A model generated the notes under the pieces. The model ran no database searches and was not told the DNA's origin. It saw only the letters and a list, made by a program, of their open reading frames with translations. Below are positions 1-6,262 of a DNA stretch of 6,426 nt, in pieces. The first letter of the stretch is position 1, and every line of letters begins with the position of its first letter. Source of the DNA: Desulfamplus sp. (GTDB lineage Bacteria > Desulfobacterota > Desulfobacteria > Desulfobacterales > Desulfobacteraceae); assembly GCA_015232935.1 (NCBI GenBank), contig JADFYT010000139.1:1-6426 (forward strand). Reading direction: 5' to 3'. The translations under genes and the position numbers were made by a program.

Positions 1-141
1 CAGATACGCTCATATGTAATGCACCCTTACAGGCTGGTAAAGGATCACAGGACAGACTTTGAGGTGGGTGATGTGGATCGGGTTATGGATGGTGATCTTG
101 ACCCATTCATTGAAGGGGTACTGCTATCTGGAAAAGCCTGA
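1..141 (+). CDS. prfB: Peptide chain release factor 2, C-terminal end (partial)
   Basis: The window opens inside this gene. Frame 1 gives 46 residues and a TGA stop at 139-141. The peptide begins QIRSYVMHPYRLVKDHRTD and continues with a DGDLDPFIEG-like segment, which is the conserved C-terminus of class I bacterial release factors. The SYV-x-HPY-x-x-VKDHRT pattern points to RF2 rather than RF1. RF2 recognises UGA and UAA stop codons on the ribosome and triggers release of the nascent chain. The GGQ loop, the SPF codon-recognition motif and any programmed frameshift site near the start lie upstream of the window and cannot be assessed. No convincing intrinsic terminator follows the stop, so read-through into the next plus-strand gene is possible. 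Confidence 0.93.
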   Translation, partial: QIRSYVMHPYRLVKDHRTDFEVGDVDRVMDGDLDPFIEGVLLSGKA

Positions 142-261
142 TGCATGATCACTCAAATTTGACACATTAATTACTATGAAAATGCATTCTGTTTTTTATG
201 ATTCGGGGTGGCCGCATAATGACCATGAACGTTTATTTTGGGGGGTTGATTCTGAATAGAG
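142..261 (+). promoter_or_regulatory. Intergenic gap with weak promoter candidate
   Basis: This AT-rich gap separates prfB from the 262-2199 gene. A perfect TTGACA (-35-like) lies at 159-164. With an 18-base spacer the best -10 partner is the poor TGCATT at 183-188 (three of six consensus bases). A better -10-like TATGAT at 197-202 has no matching -35 at 16-18 bases. A short inverted pair, TGCAT at 142-146 and ATGCA at 182-186, flanks the -35 element, with a 35-base loop. The G-run at 240-245 is the only Shine-Dalgarno-like element before the ATG at 262 and sits rather far away, 16 bases from it. A promoter here is plausible but unproven. Confidence 0.2.
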
Positions 262-2199
262 ATGTGTATCTTTCAAAGAGAATTTATAAAAATTTCAAAT
301 TTATCTATAATTTCTGTTTTTATCCTGTTGTCAGGAGTTTTTATCTCAGGGGAGACCAGGGCTGACCTCAATAAAGAGCAGACCCAGCTTCAGGTACTGC
401 AATCACTAAACTTGATTGTGGTCTCTTTGACTCATATAATGACTTACAATGACAAGATGGTACTTGATCAGGAATACAATACCATCATCAATAATCTTAA
501 TCTTGGCAATATTCCTGACGCAGACATCATAACACTGCTTCAGGAACTTATGGATCTTCTCACAAGTTCCAAAATTCAGGAACATGAACGGCAATACCTC
601 CTGAGTCGTTTTGACAAAAATATTCAGAACGAGCTTAAAAAAAGAGTGCGATCGCGAATTTTAGATACAGATTTGCTTATAAATCCCTATACTGCCGTTT
701 TAAATGCTGTGCTTTCTACCGGCTCATTTTATTTCAACTATCGGGCACAAATGGATTCATATGCTAAAGAGAAAGAGGAAGGGCGATGGGCAATAGAAGT
801 AAAAACCATGCAGGGACTTAATAATTTTTACAAAAAGCTGCTGAAATATTCATGGGAGTTGATGAAACGGTATAATCTTCCTGATGAATGGCGACTGGAT
901 GAAAAACAGATCAGTGATTATACGGATATTTTAAAGGAGTCTGACCTTGACAGAAGGTATCGTAAACTTGAGCGGATTGAAAACAGTTTTCAGAAATTTC
1001 CACCTTACTGGTATTACCGCGGTCAGGCAGCCCAGGAGATCGGTAAAAATGAAGAGGCTCTTGAATGCTTTAAGCATTTTCAGCAAATTCATCAGAGCAT
1101 ATTGCGAAAGGATCCTTATGCCGCCTCTGTTGCCATGCACAAAACCATGCTGACAGTGGAAGATGCGGGTGCGGAACCCAAGATGATTAAAAAAGATCTG
1201 GATTTGATTTTATCCAATTCCAATGATTCTGACTGGGGCAATATACTTTTTGCCGCTCTTCAGTATGCACGCATGGGAAATTCTGATATGGCCGGCAAGC
1301 TTATTATGCGAAATCTTGATAATGGGCATATTGCCTTTATCGACTCTCCTGACATGATCCACAAAGTTGGCCCGGCTTTGCTGCTGGATGCCAAACCTGA
1401 TCTGTTCAATCGCATCATGGATATGGTGCTCAAAAATGACAAGGTGAAAAACTACGATATTCTCTGGCTCTATGGACAGATCAGAAACCGTGATATTTTA
1501 AAAAGGATACAACCGGAATTTGACAGCGTGTTGTTGCAAACCACTGACAAATCCCTTTTAAATCCGCTAAACCTTTTTAAGGGTAACAATATCCTGCTCT
1601 TTTTGCCAACTCGCTGGATGGCTGAAAACTCATTGGTTACGCTGAACTTCAAAAGCGAGGCTGAAGAGAAAGAGTTACATCCTGTTGATGCCTCCGTGAT
1701 GCCTGATTTTCCGGAAATGACGGTGTTGACTTTTAAAAATGTATTTGCGATCAAATCATTTATAAAGAAAAAACATTCCGCTGCGATATCCATATCTCTG
1801 GTTTGCGAAAAACTCGCAAGTGACAGGACAGAAGCAGAAGATTACAATATAGAAATGCTCTTTAGATCCCAAATCATTCGTTCTGATGAACAATTATCCA
1901 GGACTGTAGCATATACCAATAATTTGTTTAAAGTGGGGACCCCAAGCATTGACACTGAAAAAATAGAGCAGGATCCAGAGGATTTGACCGTATGGTTCAA
2001 TAAAGAAAAAATTATCCTGAACGGCGAGCCGTTCGGCTGGAGTGACGACGGTGTCGCTATACCCGGTATCAGGACTGATAAATCCGCTCATTTGCCTGTC
2101 ACCGACAGAACCGGCCATTCGCATGGAACTGACAAAGATTCGTCCAGTGAACCAGAAATCAGGAAAACTCAAATCAAAGAATCAGACCTGAAAGAGTAA
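262..2199 (+). CDS. Uncharacterised exported protein with TPR-like repeats
   Basis: I do not recognise this 645-residue protein. Residues 1-34 look like a Sec signal peptide: a basic n-region (R6, K10), a hydrophobic core at about 13-29 and a TRA site before D35. There is no lipobox, so a soluble periplasmic or secreted product is likely. Residues 143-160 form a second mildly hydrophobic stretch, followed by a charged, possibly coiled-coil segment at 165-205. Residues 247-275 fit a TPR (W250, G254, A266, F270, F273 at the consensus spacing), and 325-352 give a weaker second match (A332, Y335, A344). Residues 440-600 appear more beta-rich, and 603-645 is a charged tail. The ATG at 262 is the only start that keeps the signal peptide, because an in-frame TGA lies at 253-255. 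The ribosome site is weak. The gene ends six bases from the opposing moaA stop. A scaffold or protein-interaction role is inference from the TPR only. Confidence 0.85.
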   Translation: MCIFQREFIKISNLSIISVFILLSGVFISGETRADLNKEQTQLQVLQSLNLIVVSLTHIMTYNDKMVLDQEYNTIINNLNLGNIPDADIITLLQELMDLLTSSKIQEHERQYLLSRFDKNIQNELKKRVRSRILDTDLLINPYTAVLNAVLSTGSFYFNYRAQMDSYAKEKEEGRWAIEVKTMQGLNNFYKKLLKYSWELMKRYNLPDEWRLDEKQISDYTDILKESDLDRRYRKLERIENSFQKFPPYWYYRGQAAQEIGKNEEALECFKHFQQIHQSILRKDPYAASVAMHKTMLTVEDAGAEPKMIKKDLDLILSNSNDSDWGNILFAALQYARMGNSDMAGKLIMRNLDNGHIAFIDSPDMIHKVGPALLLDAKPDLFNRIMDMVLKNDKVKNYDILWLYGQIRNRDILKRIQPEFDSVLLQTTDKSLLNPLNLFKGNNILLFLPTRWMAENSLVTLNFKSEAEEKELHPVDASVMPDFPEMTVLTFKNVFAIKSFIKKKHSAAISISLVCEKLASDRTEAEDYNIEMLFRSQIIRSDEQLSRTVAYTNNLFKVGTPSIDTEKIEQDPEDLTVWFNKEKIILNGEPFGWSDDGVAIPGIRTDKSAHLPVTDRTGHSHGTDKDSSSEPEIRKTQIKESDLKE

Positions 2200-2205
2200 A
2201 CTCAA

Positions 2206-3483
2206 TCATCCGCCGATTGCGGACATCTGTGTATCAACCCTGTTGCATTTTGGTGCTTCAACAGTTGTCCTGTCATTATCTATATTGTCCTTGCAATTTG
2301 TGTCATGAAGGGTGTGAGAAGCTGGTTTGCTTTGAACTGCACGAAGAAAAAGCTGCTTTATGGCATCATTGGAAGCACCCTGACGCAATGGTGTAAGCAC
2401 ATCAATTTCACGATTGTTGAGCAGGCATGGTCGCAAGTGTCCGGTAGATGTAAGTCTCAACCGGTTGCATTCATGGCAGAAATGGGAGCTGACAGGAGAG
2501 ATAAAACCAATCTCTCCCAATGCTCCCTTTATTTTGTATCGCTTTGCGGGACCAGCCTCATCAGCTATAGTATAACCTGAATGACTCTTTCCAGTATAAC
2601 CTGAGTTGGAGCCGCCGCTACTACAGCTTAGATCACTACCACCGCTGCTGAAACCAACACTACTGCTGCTGAAACCACTACCACCGCCAATACTGTTATC
2701 TTTAGCGTTCAGCATGACTCTTGTAACTGGCTCAAGTTTTCCGATACCATGCTCAATCCTTTGCCTGATTTCCGGTATCAGAACCTGCTGGGAGATATCA
2801 ACCGAAGAGTTTCCCATAGGCATATATTCAATAAATCTTACATGAAACGGATATTTGAGCGAAAGTCGTGCAATAGCCTCAATTTCATCATCATTTATTC
2901 CCCTTAGTATTACAGCATTGAGTTTTATGGGGAAAAGACCTTTGTCCAGAGCTGCCATTATACCACTCCATACAGTTTCAAACAGATCTCTTCCTGATAT
3001 GAATTTGAACCTGTCGCGTTTGAGTGTATCCAGGCTGATATTTATCCTGTTTACACCGGCTTCTACAAGCTGGTCTATGTGAGATTCCAGAAGCACACCA
3101 TTGGTTGTAATGGAAATATCATTAATGCCTTCAATCCGGGACAACCCTTTTAGAAAGGAAAAAACCCCTTTTCTTACAAGAGGCTCTCCTCCCGTGATCC
3201 TCAATTTACTTATGCCAAGCTGGGATGCACAGACCACAATCCTGTTGATCTCCTCATATCTTGCAATGCTCTTATGGGAGAGTGCCGGCAATATCTCTTT
3301 GGGAACGCAGTATTGACAGGCAAGATTACATCTGTCTGTTATTGATATGCGAAGATAATTTATAACACGGTTATCTGTGCCAATACTACCGTCTGTGTCA
3401 ATACAGTTATCTTTGCAAATATGGTTGTCTGTATCAATACGGTCATCTATACTAATTTTGCTGTTCTCAGGTTCAATTATCAT
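2206..3483 (-). CDS. moaA: GTP 3',8-cyclase MoaA with repeat insertions
   Basis: MoaA is a radical-SAM enzyme that, with MoaC, converts GTP to cyclic pyranopterin monophosphate, the first step of molybdenum cofactor synthesis. The SAM-cluster motif CNLACQYC gives C52, C56 and C59. ITGGEPL lies at 96-102 and VRFIEYMPMG at 215-224. The second 4Fe-4S cluster uses C336, C339 and C353 (FCHECNRLRLT), and the protein ends in the characteristic Gly-Gly (SAIGG). All key residues are present, so it should be active. At 425 residues it is about 90-100 longer than usual (roughly 325-335). The excess is an N-terminal extension of about 39 residues built from hexapeptide repeats, a Ser/Gly-rich insertion at about 264-305, and a longer segment at about 390-416 before the C-terminus. 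It starts two bases after the cobA/hemD stop with no clear Shine-Dalgarno, which suggests translational coupling. It is the last gene of the operon. Confidence 0.95.
   Translation of the reverse strand: MIIEPENSKISIDDRIDTDNHICKDNCIDTDGSIGTDNRVINYLRISITDRCNLACQYCVPKEILPALSHKSIARYEEINRIVVCASQLGISKLRITGGEPLVRKGVFSFLKGLSRIEGINDISITTNGVLLESHIDQLVEAGVNRINISLDTLKRDRFKFISGRDLFETVWSGIMAALDKGLFPIKLNAVILRGINDDEIEAIARLSLKYPFHVRFIEYMPMGNSSVDISQQVLIPEIRQRIEHGIGKLEPVTRVMLNAKDNSIGGGSGFSSSSVGFSSGGSDLSCSSGGSNSGYTGKSHSGYTIADEAGPAKRYKIKGALGEIGFISPVSSHFCHECNRLRLTSTGHLRPCLLNNREIDVLTPLRQGASNDAIKQLFLRAVQSKPASHTLHDTNCKDNIDNDRTTVEAPKCNRVDTQMSAIGG
2569..2694 (-). repeat. Ser/Gly-coding repeat tract inside moaA
   Basis: This in-frame tract encodes MoaA residues 264-305, very rich in Ser and Gly. 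GCTGCTGAAACCA (plus-strand sense) occurs at 2644-2656 and 2665-2677, a 21-base period. ACTACCACCGC occurs at 2635-2645 and 2677-2687, twice that period. The 12-mer AGTATAACCTGA occurs at 2569-2580 and 2593-2604, a 24-base period. The encoded units are heptapeptides such as GGSGFSS, SSVGFSS and GGSDLSC, then GYT-containing units. It lies between the radical-SAM barrel and the C-terminal cluster domain, where typical MoaA proteins have only a short connection, so it is probably a flexible surface loop. All periods are multiples of three. Confidence 0.75.
3369..3458 (-). repeat. Five 18-bp tandem repeats in moaA 5' end
   Basis: Five contiguous 18-base units run 3369-3386, 3387-3404, 3405-3422, 3423-3440 and 3441-3458 (plus-strand consensus about GGTTATCTGTGTCAATAC). 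Units one and four match at 15 of 18 bases, and the others are more diverged. Read on the minus strand they encode hexapeptides in MoaA residues 9-38: KISIDD, RIDTDN, HICKDN, CIDTDG and SIGTDN. The array precedes the first conserved MoaA residues (NYLRISITDRC), so it forms an added acidic N-terminal extension. It also introduces two extra cysteines (C23, C27) ahead of the cluster cysteines. There are no spacers between units, so this is not a CRISPR array. Confidence 0.8.
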
Positions 3484-3485
3484 TA

Positions 3486-5015
3486 TTATTCAGGGCTGCT
3501 GTATTCAATCATGGCGTTAACAAGACCGGGAATAGTATATTCAGTTGCCACAATATCGGGTGTCATACCCTCTTCTTGTGCAGTATCAGAGGTTATCGGG
3601 CCGATACAGGCAACTTTTACGTTCCTCATCAATTGGACAAACCTCTCCTCAGGCAGCAATGCCTTAAAATTCTTTACAGTTGAAGAGCTTGTAAATGTAA
3701 CCATGTCAATACTGCCTTGTTCCAGAAATTCTATCAACTCGTTCTTTTCATCTTCGACCTTCTCTGTCACGTAGGCAGTTACCTCATCAAGATCAGCTCC
3801 CATCCTTGCAAGCTCCTCAGGCAGAACAGATCTTGCCTCTTTTGCCCTTGGCAGCAGAATTTTTTTGCCACTTATATCCATTCCGGAAAAGGCTTGCACC
3901 ACTGACTCAGCCCTGTAGCTTTCAGGCAGTATATCCGAGACAATACCATGGGCAGCAAGCTCCTCTTTGGTCACAGGACCTATGCAGGCACACTTGAGAT
4001 GCCCCATCACTCTTACATCCTTTCCAGTTTTGAACAAGGTATCAAAAAAGAATTTAACTCCATTGACGCTTGTGAAAACAATCCAGTCATAATTTTTGAT
4101 ATTGGCAACAGCATTTTCAAGAGGGGTGTTGTCAGATGGAGGAACCACCTTTATGGTCGGAATTTCAATGCAGGTTGCACCAAGTTCGGTCAATGTGGCA
4201 ATAAGGCCGCTTGATTGTGCCCTTGCACGGGTAACAACAATGCGTTTTCCATGAAACGGGCGTTTTTCAAACCATATCATTTTTTCCCTCAATGAGACCA
4301 CATCCCCTACCACAATAAGTGCCGGCGGCTTGAGTTTGGCTTTAGCGACCTTTTCCACAATGTCGGAAAGCACACCCGTTACAGTCTGCTGCTCTGGTGT
4401 TGTTCCCCAGCGGATCAGAGCAACTGGAGTATCTGGAGATTTTCCATTTTTAACCAGATTTTCCCGAATGTTGGCAAGATTCTTTACTCCCATGAAAAAG
4501 ACCAGAGTACTTCCGCTTTGAGCAAGTGTATCCCATCGAATGTTCGTCTCGTCTTTTGAAGGATCTTCGTGGCCTGTAACAAGGGACACTGATGATGTGT
4601 AGTCTCTGTGAGTCAAAGGAATGCCGGCATAGGCAGGAGCTGCCACCGCTGACGTTACACCAGGAACAACCTCAAAGGGAATGCCAGCTTCAACAAGAGT
4701 TTCAGCCTCCTCTCCGCCTCTGCCAAAAATAAAGGGATCACCACCTTTGAGGCGAGCCACTACAAGACCTTTTCCACCCTTGTCTGCCAGAAGTTGATTT
4801 ATATTCTCCTGAGACATTGTGTGGTCACCACCTTTTTTCCCGACATAAATAATCTGTGCGTCTTTTTTGGCATATTTCAGCAAGGCAGGTGCGGCAAGGT
4901 AATCATAAACCACCACGTCTGCCTTTTTAATACACTCCATTCCCCGGACTGTTATAAGCCCTGGATCTCCTGGCCCCGCACCGATAAGATAGACTTTACC
5001 TTTTTGAGTATTCAT
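3486..5015 (-). CDS. cobA/hemD: Fused uroporphyrinogen-III C-methyltransferase / uroporphyrinogen-III synthase
   Basis: This 509-residue bifunctional protein has two domains. Residues 1-245 are a SUMT-type methyltransferase that uses two SAM to convert uroporphyrinogen III to precorrin-2. Its motifs are GAGPGDPGL at 12-20, GGDPFIFGRGGEE at 91-103, a TSAVAAPAYAGIPLTHR block at 121-137, and PALIVVGDVV near 231-240. Residues about 255-509 are HemD, which closes and inverts ring D of hydroxymethylbilane. Its marks are RIVVTRARAQS at 258-268, FTSVNGV at 314-320 and FTSSSTVKNF at 441-450. Length and layout are normal for the fusion, with none of the repeat insertions found in its neighbours. The ATG follows an in-frame TAA, so the start is firm; a GGAG at 5030-5033 lies 14 bases upstream, farther than ideal. 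It follows hemC, whose product it uses. Fusing the two activities would direct flux toward precorrin-2, siroheme and cobalamin. Confidence 0.95.
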   Translation of the reverse strand: MNTQKGKVYLIGAGPGDPGLITVRGMECIKKADVVVYDYLAAPALLKYAKKDAQIIYVGKKGGDHTMSQENINQLLADKGGKGLVVARLKGGDPFIFGRGGEEAETLVEAGIPFEVVPGVTSAVAAPAYAGIPLTHRDYTSSVSLVTGHEDPSKDETNIRWDTLAQSGSTLVFFMGVKNLANIRENLVKNGKSPDTPVALIRWGTTPEQQTVTGVLSDIVEKVAKAKLKPPALIVVGDVVSLREKMIWFEKRPFHGKRIVVTRARAQSSGLIATLTELGATCIEIPTIKVVPPSDNTPLENAVANIKNYDWIVFTSVNGVKFFFDTLFKTGKDVRVMGHLKCACIGPVTKEELAAHGIVSDILPESYRAESVVQAFSGMDISGKKILLPRAKEARSVLPEELARMGADLDEVTAYVTEKVEDEKNELIEFLEQGSIDMVTFTSSSTVKNFKALLPEERFVQLMRNVKVACIGPITSDTAQEEGMTPDIVATEYTIPGLVNAMIEYSSPE

Positions 5016-5083
5016 CGATTTTTAAAATTCTCCGATATATTTTCTAAGCTTGTTCTGCATTGGGTCTTAAAAACTTCCAAATA
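5016..5083 (-). other. hemC to cobA/hemD intercistronic spacer
   Basis: This AT-rich spacer of 68 bases is the only sizeable gap in the minus-strand operon. At its hemC side an AT-only-arm hairpin (AAAAACT at 5069-5075 with AGTTTTT at 5086-5092, loop of 10) overlaps the hemC stop codon. It lacks a GC-rich stem, so I do not call it a terminator. I see no small ORF or promoter worth calling. Confidence 0.4.
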
Positions 5084-6259
5084 TCAGTTTTTCAAATTTT
5101 GAAGTATCTGTTTTGCCCCTTTTGCCAGAAGCGTCTCGGCAAGCTCTATTCCGGTCTTCCGGGCAGCCTTTGATATGCTTTCTATGTGCAATGGCTCTTT
5201 TGCCGATATATTCAATGAATTTGCCGGTATCTTCAATGGAGCGTTAACTGTCATTCCGTCCGGGATTTCCAATTGAGCGGTCACTGTCTCTGTGGCCGGA
5301 ATTTTCAATTGAGCGGTCATTGTCTCCCTGATCACCCGGGTTCCATCTTCAGATGCTACCAGCCCTGTTAAAACGAGCAGAATTGAACCTCCGGCATTTT
5401 CTCCATTCCTGAGTTTACCAAAACATGCAACCGGTATATGACAACTGCCCTCCATTCTTTTAAGGAAAGCCCGTTCTGCCTCAACAGGAATACGGCTTGA
5501 AATGTCATCAAGTTTTGCTAAAATCTGTGAAATCAGCACGTCATGTTGATTCAACGAAGTCTGCACATCTTGATTCAGCAAAATATTCACATCATGTTGA
5601 TCAGACTCGATATGATTCTTGCAGACAGATTGCACAAGGCTTTGACGGGATTCAATGCAAAGAGCTCCCTGCCCTACAGCCGGAACCATCAGATCCTCAT
5701 CAAGATACTCGGTTATTCTGTCTGCCATGCCAAGCCTGACAAGACCTGCGGCAGCAAGGATGATGGCATCATACTCACCTGTATCCAGTTTTCTTAGCCG
5801 GGTATCAAGGTTTCCGCGGATCGAAAGAGTTGTAATATCAGGGCGGGCATGTTTAAGCTGAGATGCACGCCTCAAGCTGCTTGTACCAATCCGTGCACCG
5901 GCAGGCAGTGCATCAAGAGGAATATTATCGCGTGATATGAGAACATCAAAGGGATTTGCCCTTACGGGAATGGCACCTACAGTCAGACCTTCAGGAAGCT
6001 CTCCTGGCATATCTTTCATGCTGTGGACAGCTATATCAATATCCCGATCCAGAAGCTGCTGTTCAATCTCTTTTACAAATAGCCCCTTACCACCCACCAT
6101 TGAGAGGGGACGATCAGTTATCTGATCCCCTGTCGTCTTTATCTTTATGATTTCAGTTTGAACATTGGATATCCGTTCAATCTGGCTTTTAACCCAGTTA
6201 GCCTGCCACAGGGCAAGCTGACTGCCTCTTGTTCCTATTTTTATTATCTGTTTTGTCAT
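5084..6259 (-). CDS. hemC: Hydroxymethylbilane synthase (porphobilinogen deaminase) with repeat insertions
   Basis: HemC joins four porphobilinogen molecules into hydroxymethylbilane in the cytoplasm; the next gene's HemD domain cyclises it. Motifs are clear: IGTRGSQLALWQA near the N-terminus, the catalytic aspartate in VHSMKDMP (D83), the substrate-binding arginines in SSLRR (R130, R131), VPAVGQGAL at 192-200, and the dipyrromethane-cofactor cysteine C273 in EGSCHIPVA. All appear intact. At 391 residues it exceeds the usual ~310. One insertion of about 30 residues lies at roughly 215-250, between domain 2 and the AERAFL helix. Another of about 45 lies at roughly 313-356, just before the final AARKTGIELAETLL helix. 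Both are built of short repeats. The human enzyme also tolerates an insertion in domain 3, so activity is plausible. The start lies three bases after the upstream zinc-ribbon stop, and a GGAAG at 6270-6274 inside that gene is ten bases upstream, implying coupled translation. Confidence 0.95.
   Translation of the reverse strand: MTKQIIKIGTRGSQLALWQANWVKSQIERISNVQTEIIKIKTTGDQITDRPLSMVGGKGLFVKEIEQQLLDRDIDIAVHSMKDMPGELPEGLTVGAIPVRANPFDVLISRDNIPLDALPAGARIGTSSLRRASQLKHARPDITTLSIRGNLDTRLRKLDTGEYDAIILAAAGLVRLGMADRITEYLDEDLMVPAVGQGALCIESRQSLVQSVCKNHIESDQHDVNILLNQDVQTSLNQHDVLISQILAKLDDISSRIPVEAERAFLKRMEGSCHIPVACFGKLRNGENAGGSILLVLTGLVASEDGTRVIRETMTAQLKIPATETVTAQLEIPDGMTVNAPLKIPANSLNISAKEPLHIESISKAARKTGIELAETLLAKGAKQILQNLKN
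5221..5326 (-). repeat. 36-bp tandem repeats inside hemC, near 3' end
   Basis: The period is 36 bases. CAATTGAGCGGTCA is identical at 5306-5319 and 5270-5283, and a diverged copy (CAATGGAGCG) begins at 5234. A further degenerate part-unit lies before it. The encoded dodecapeptide units in HemC start at residues 317, 329 and 341 with QLKIPATE, QLEIPDGM and PLKIPANS, so the array covers about residues 314-352. Two adjacent units share their first 14 bases exactly, which suggests fairly recent duplication. The insertion lies in domain 3, between a strand ending VIRE and the last helix. Confidence 0.75.
5525..5604 (-). repeat. 24/27-bp degenerate repeats inside hemC, interdomain
   Basis: Plus-strand copies CATGTTGATTCA (5542-5553), CATCTTGATTCA (5566-5577) and CATGTTGATCAG (5593-5604) are spaced 24 and 27 bases, both multiples of three. 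A longer near match, CACGTCATGTTGAT versus CACATCATGTTGAT, links 5537 with 5588. The encoded HemC segment, residues about 220-245, repeats a QHDV / NQDV / NQHDV theme in units of eight to nine residues. It falls between the conserved GALCIESR segment and AERAFL, where E. coli HemC has about 23 residues and this protein has about 55. Confidence 0.65.
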
Positions 6260-6262
6260 CGT

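Noticed and set aside
219..365. Small plus-strand ORF (48 residues) beginning ATGACCATG upstream of the exported-protein gene
   Set aside because: It overlaps the signal-peptide coding region in another frame, has no good ribosome site, and its product looks like out-of-frame translation.
648..655. GCGATCGC octamer (HIP1-like palindrome)
   Set aside because: I noticed only this one copy, within coding sequence; HIP1 is meaningful only when highly abundant, as in cyanobacteria.
1470..1793. 107-residue minus-strand ORF inside the 262-2199 gene
   Set aside because: A shadow of the coding frame on the other strand, with no ribosome site or domain signal.
2606..2845. Plus-strand ORF encoding a Leu/Pro-rich repetitive peptide
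   Set aside because: The apparent protein repeat is only the complement of the Ser/Gly repeat tract inside moaA.
3369..3458. Regular short repeats resembling a CRISPR array
   Set aside because: Units are contiguous 18-mers without unique spacers, diverged from one another, and in frame within moaA.
3421..3774. 117-residue plus-strand ORF opposite moaA and cobA/hemD
   Set aside because: It is antisense to two well-supported genes and crosses the repeat array and their junction; no recognisable protein features.
5069..5092. Seven-base hairpin after hemC as a possible terminator or attenuator
   Set aside because: The stem is almost all A/T, the U-run is part of the stem, and the downstream gene is the next pathway step, so termination here is unlikely.
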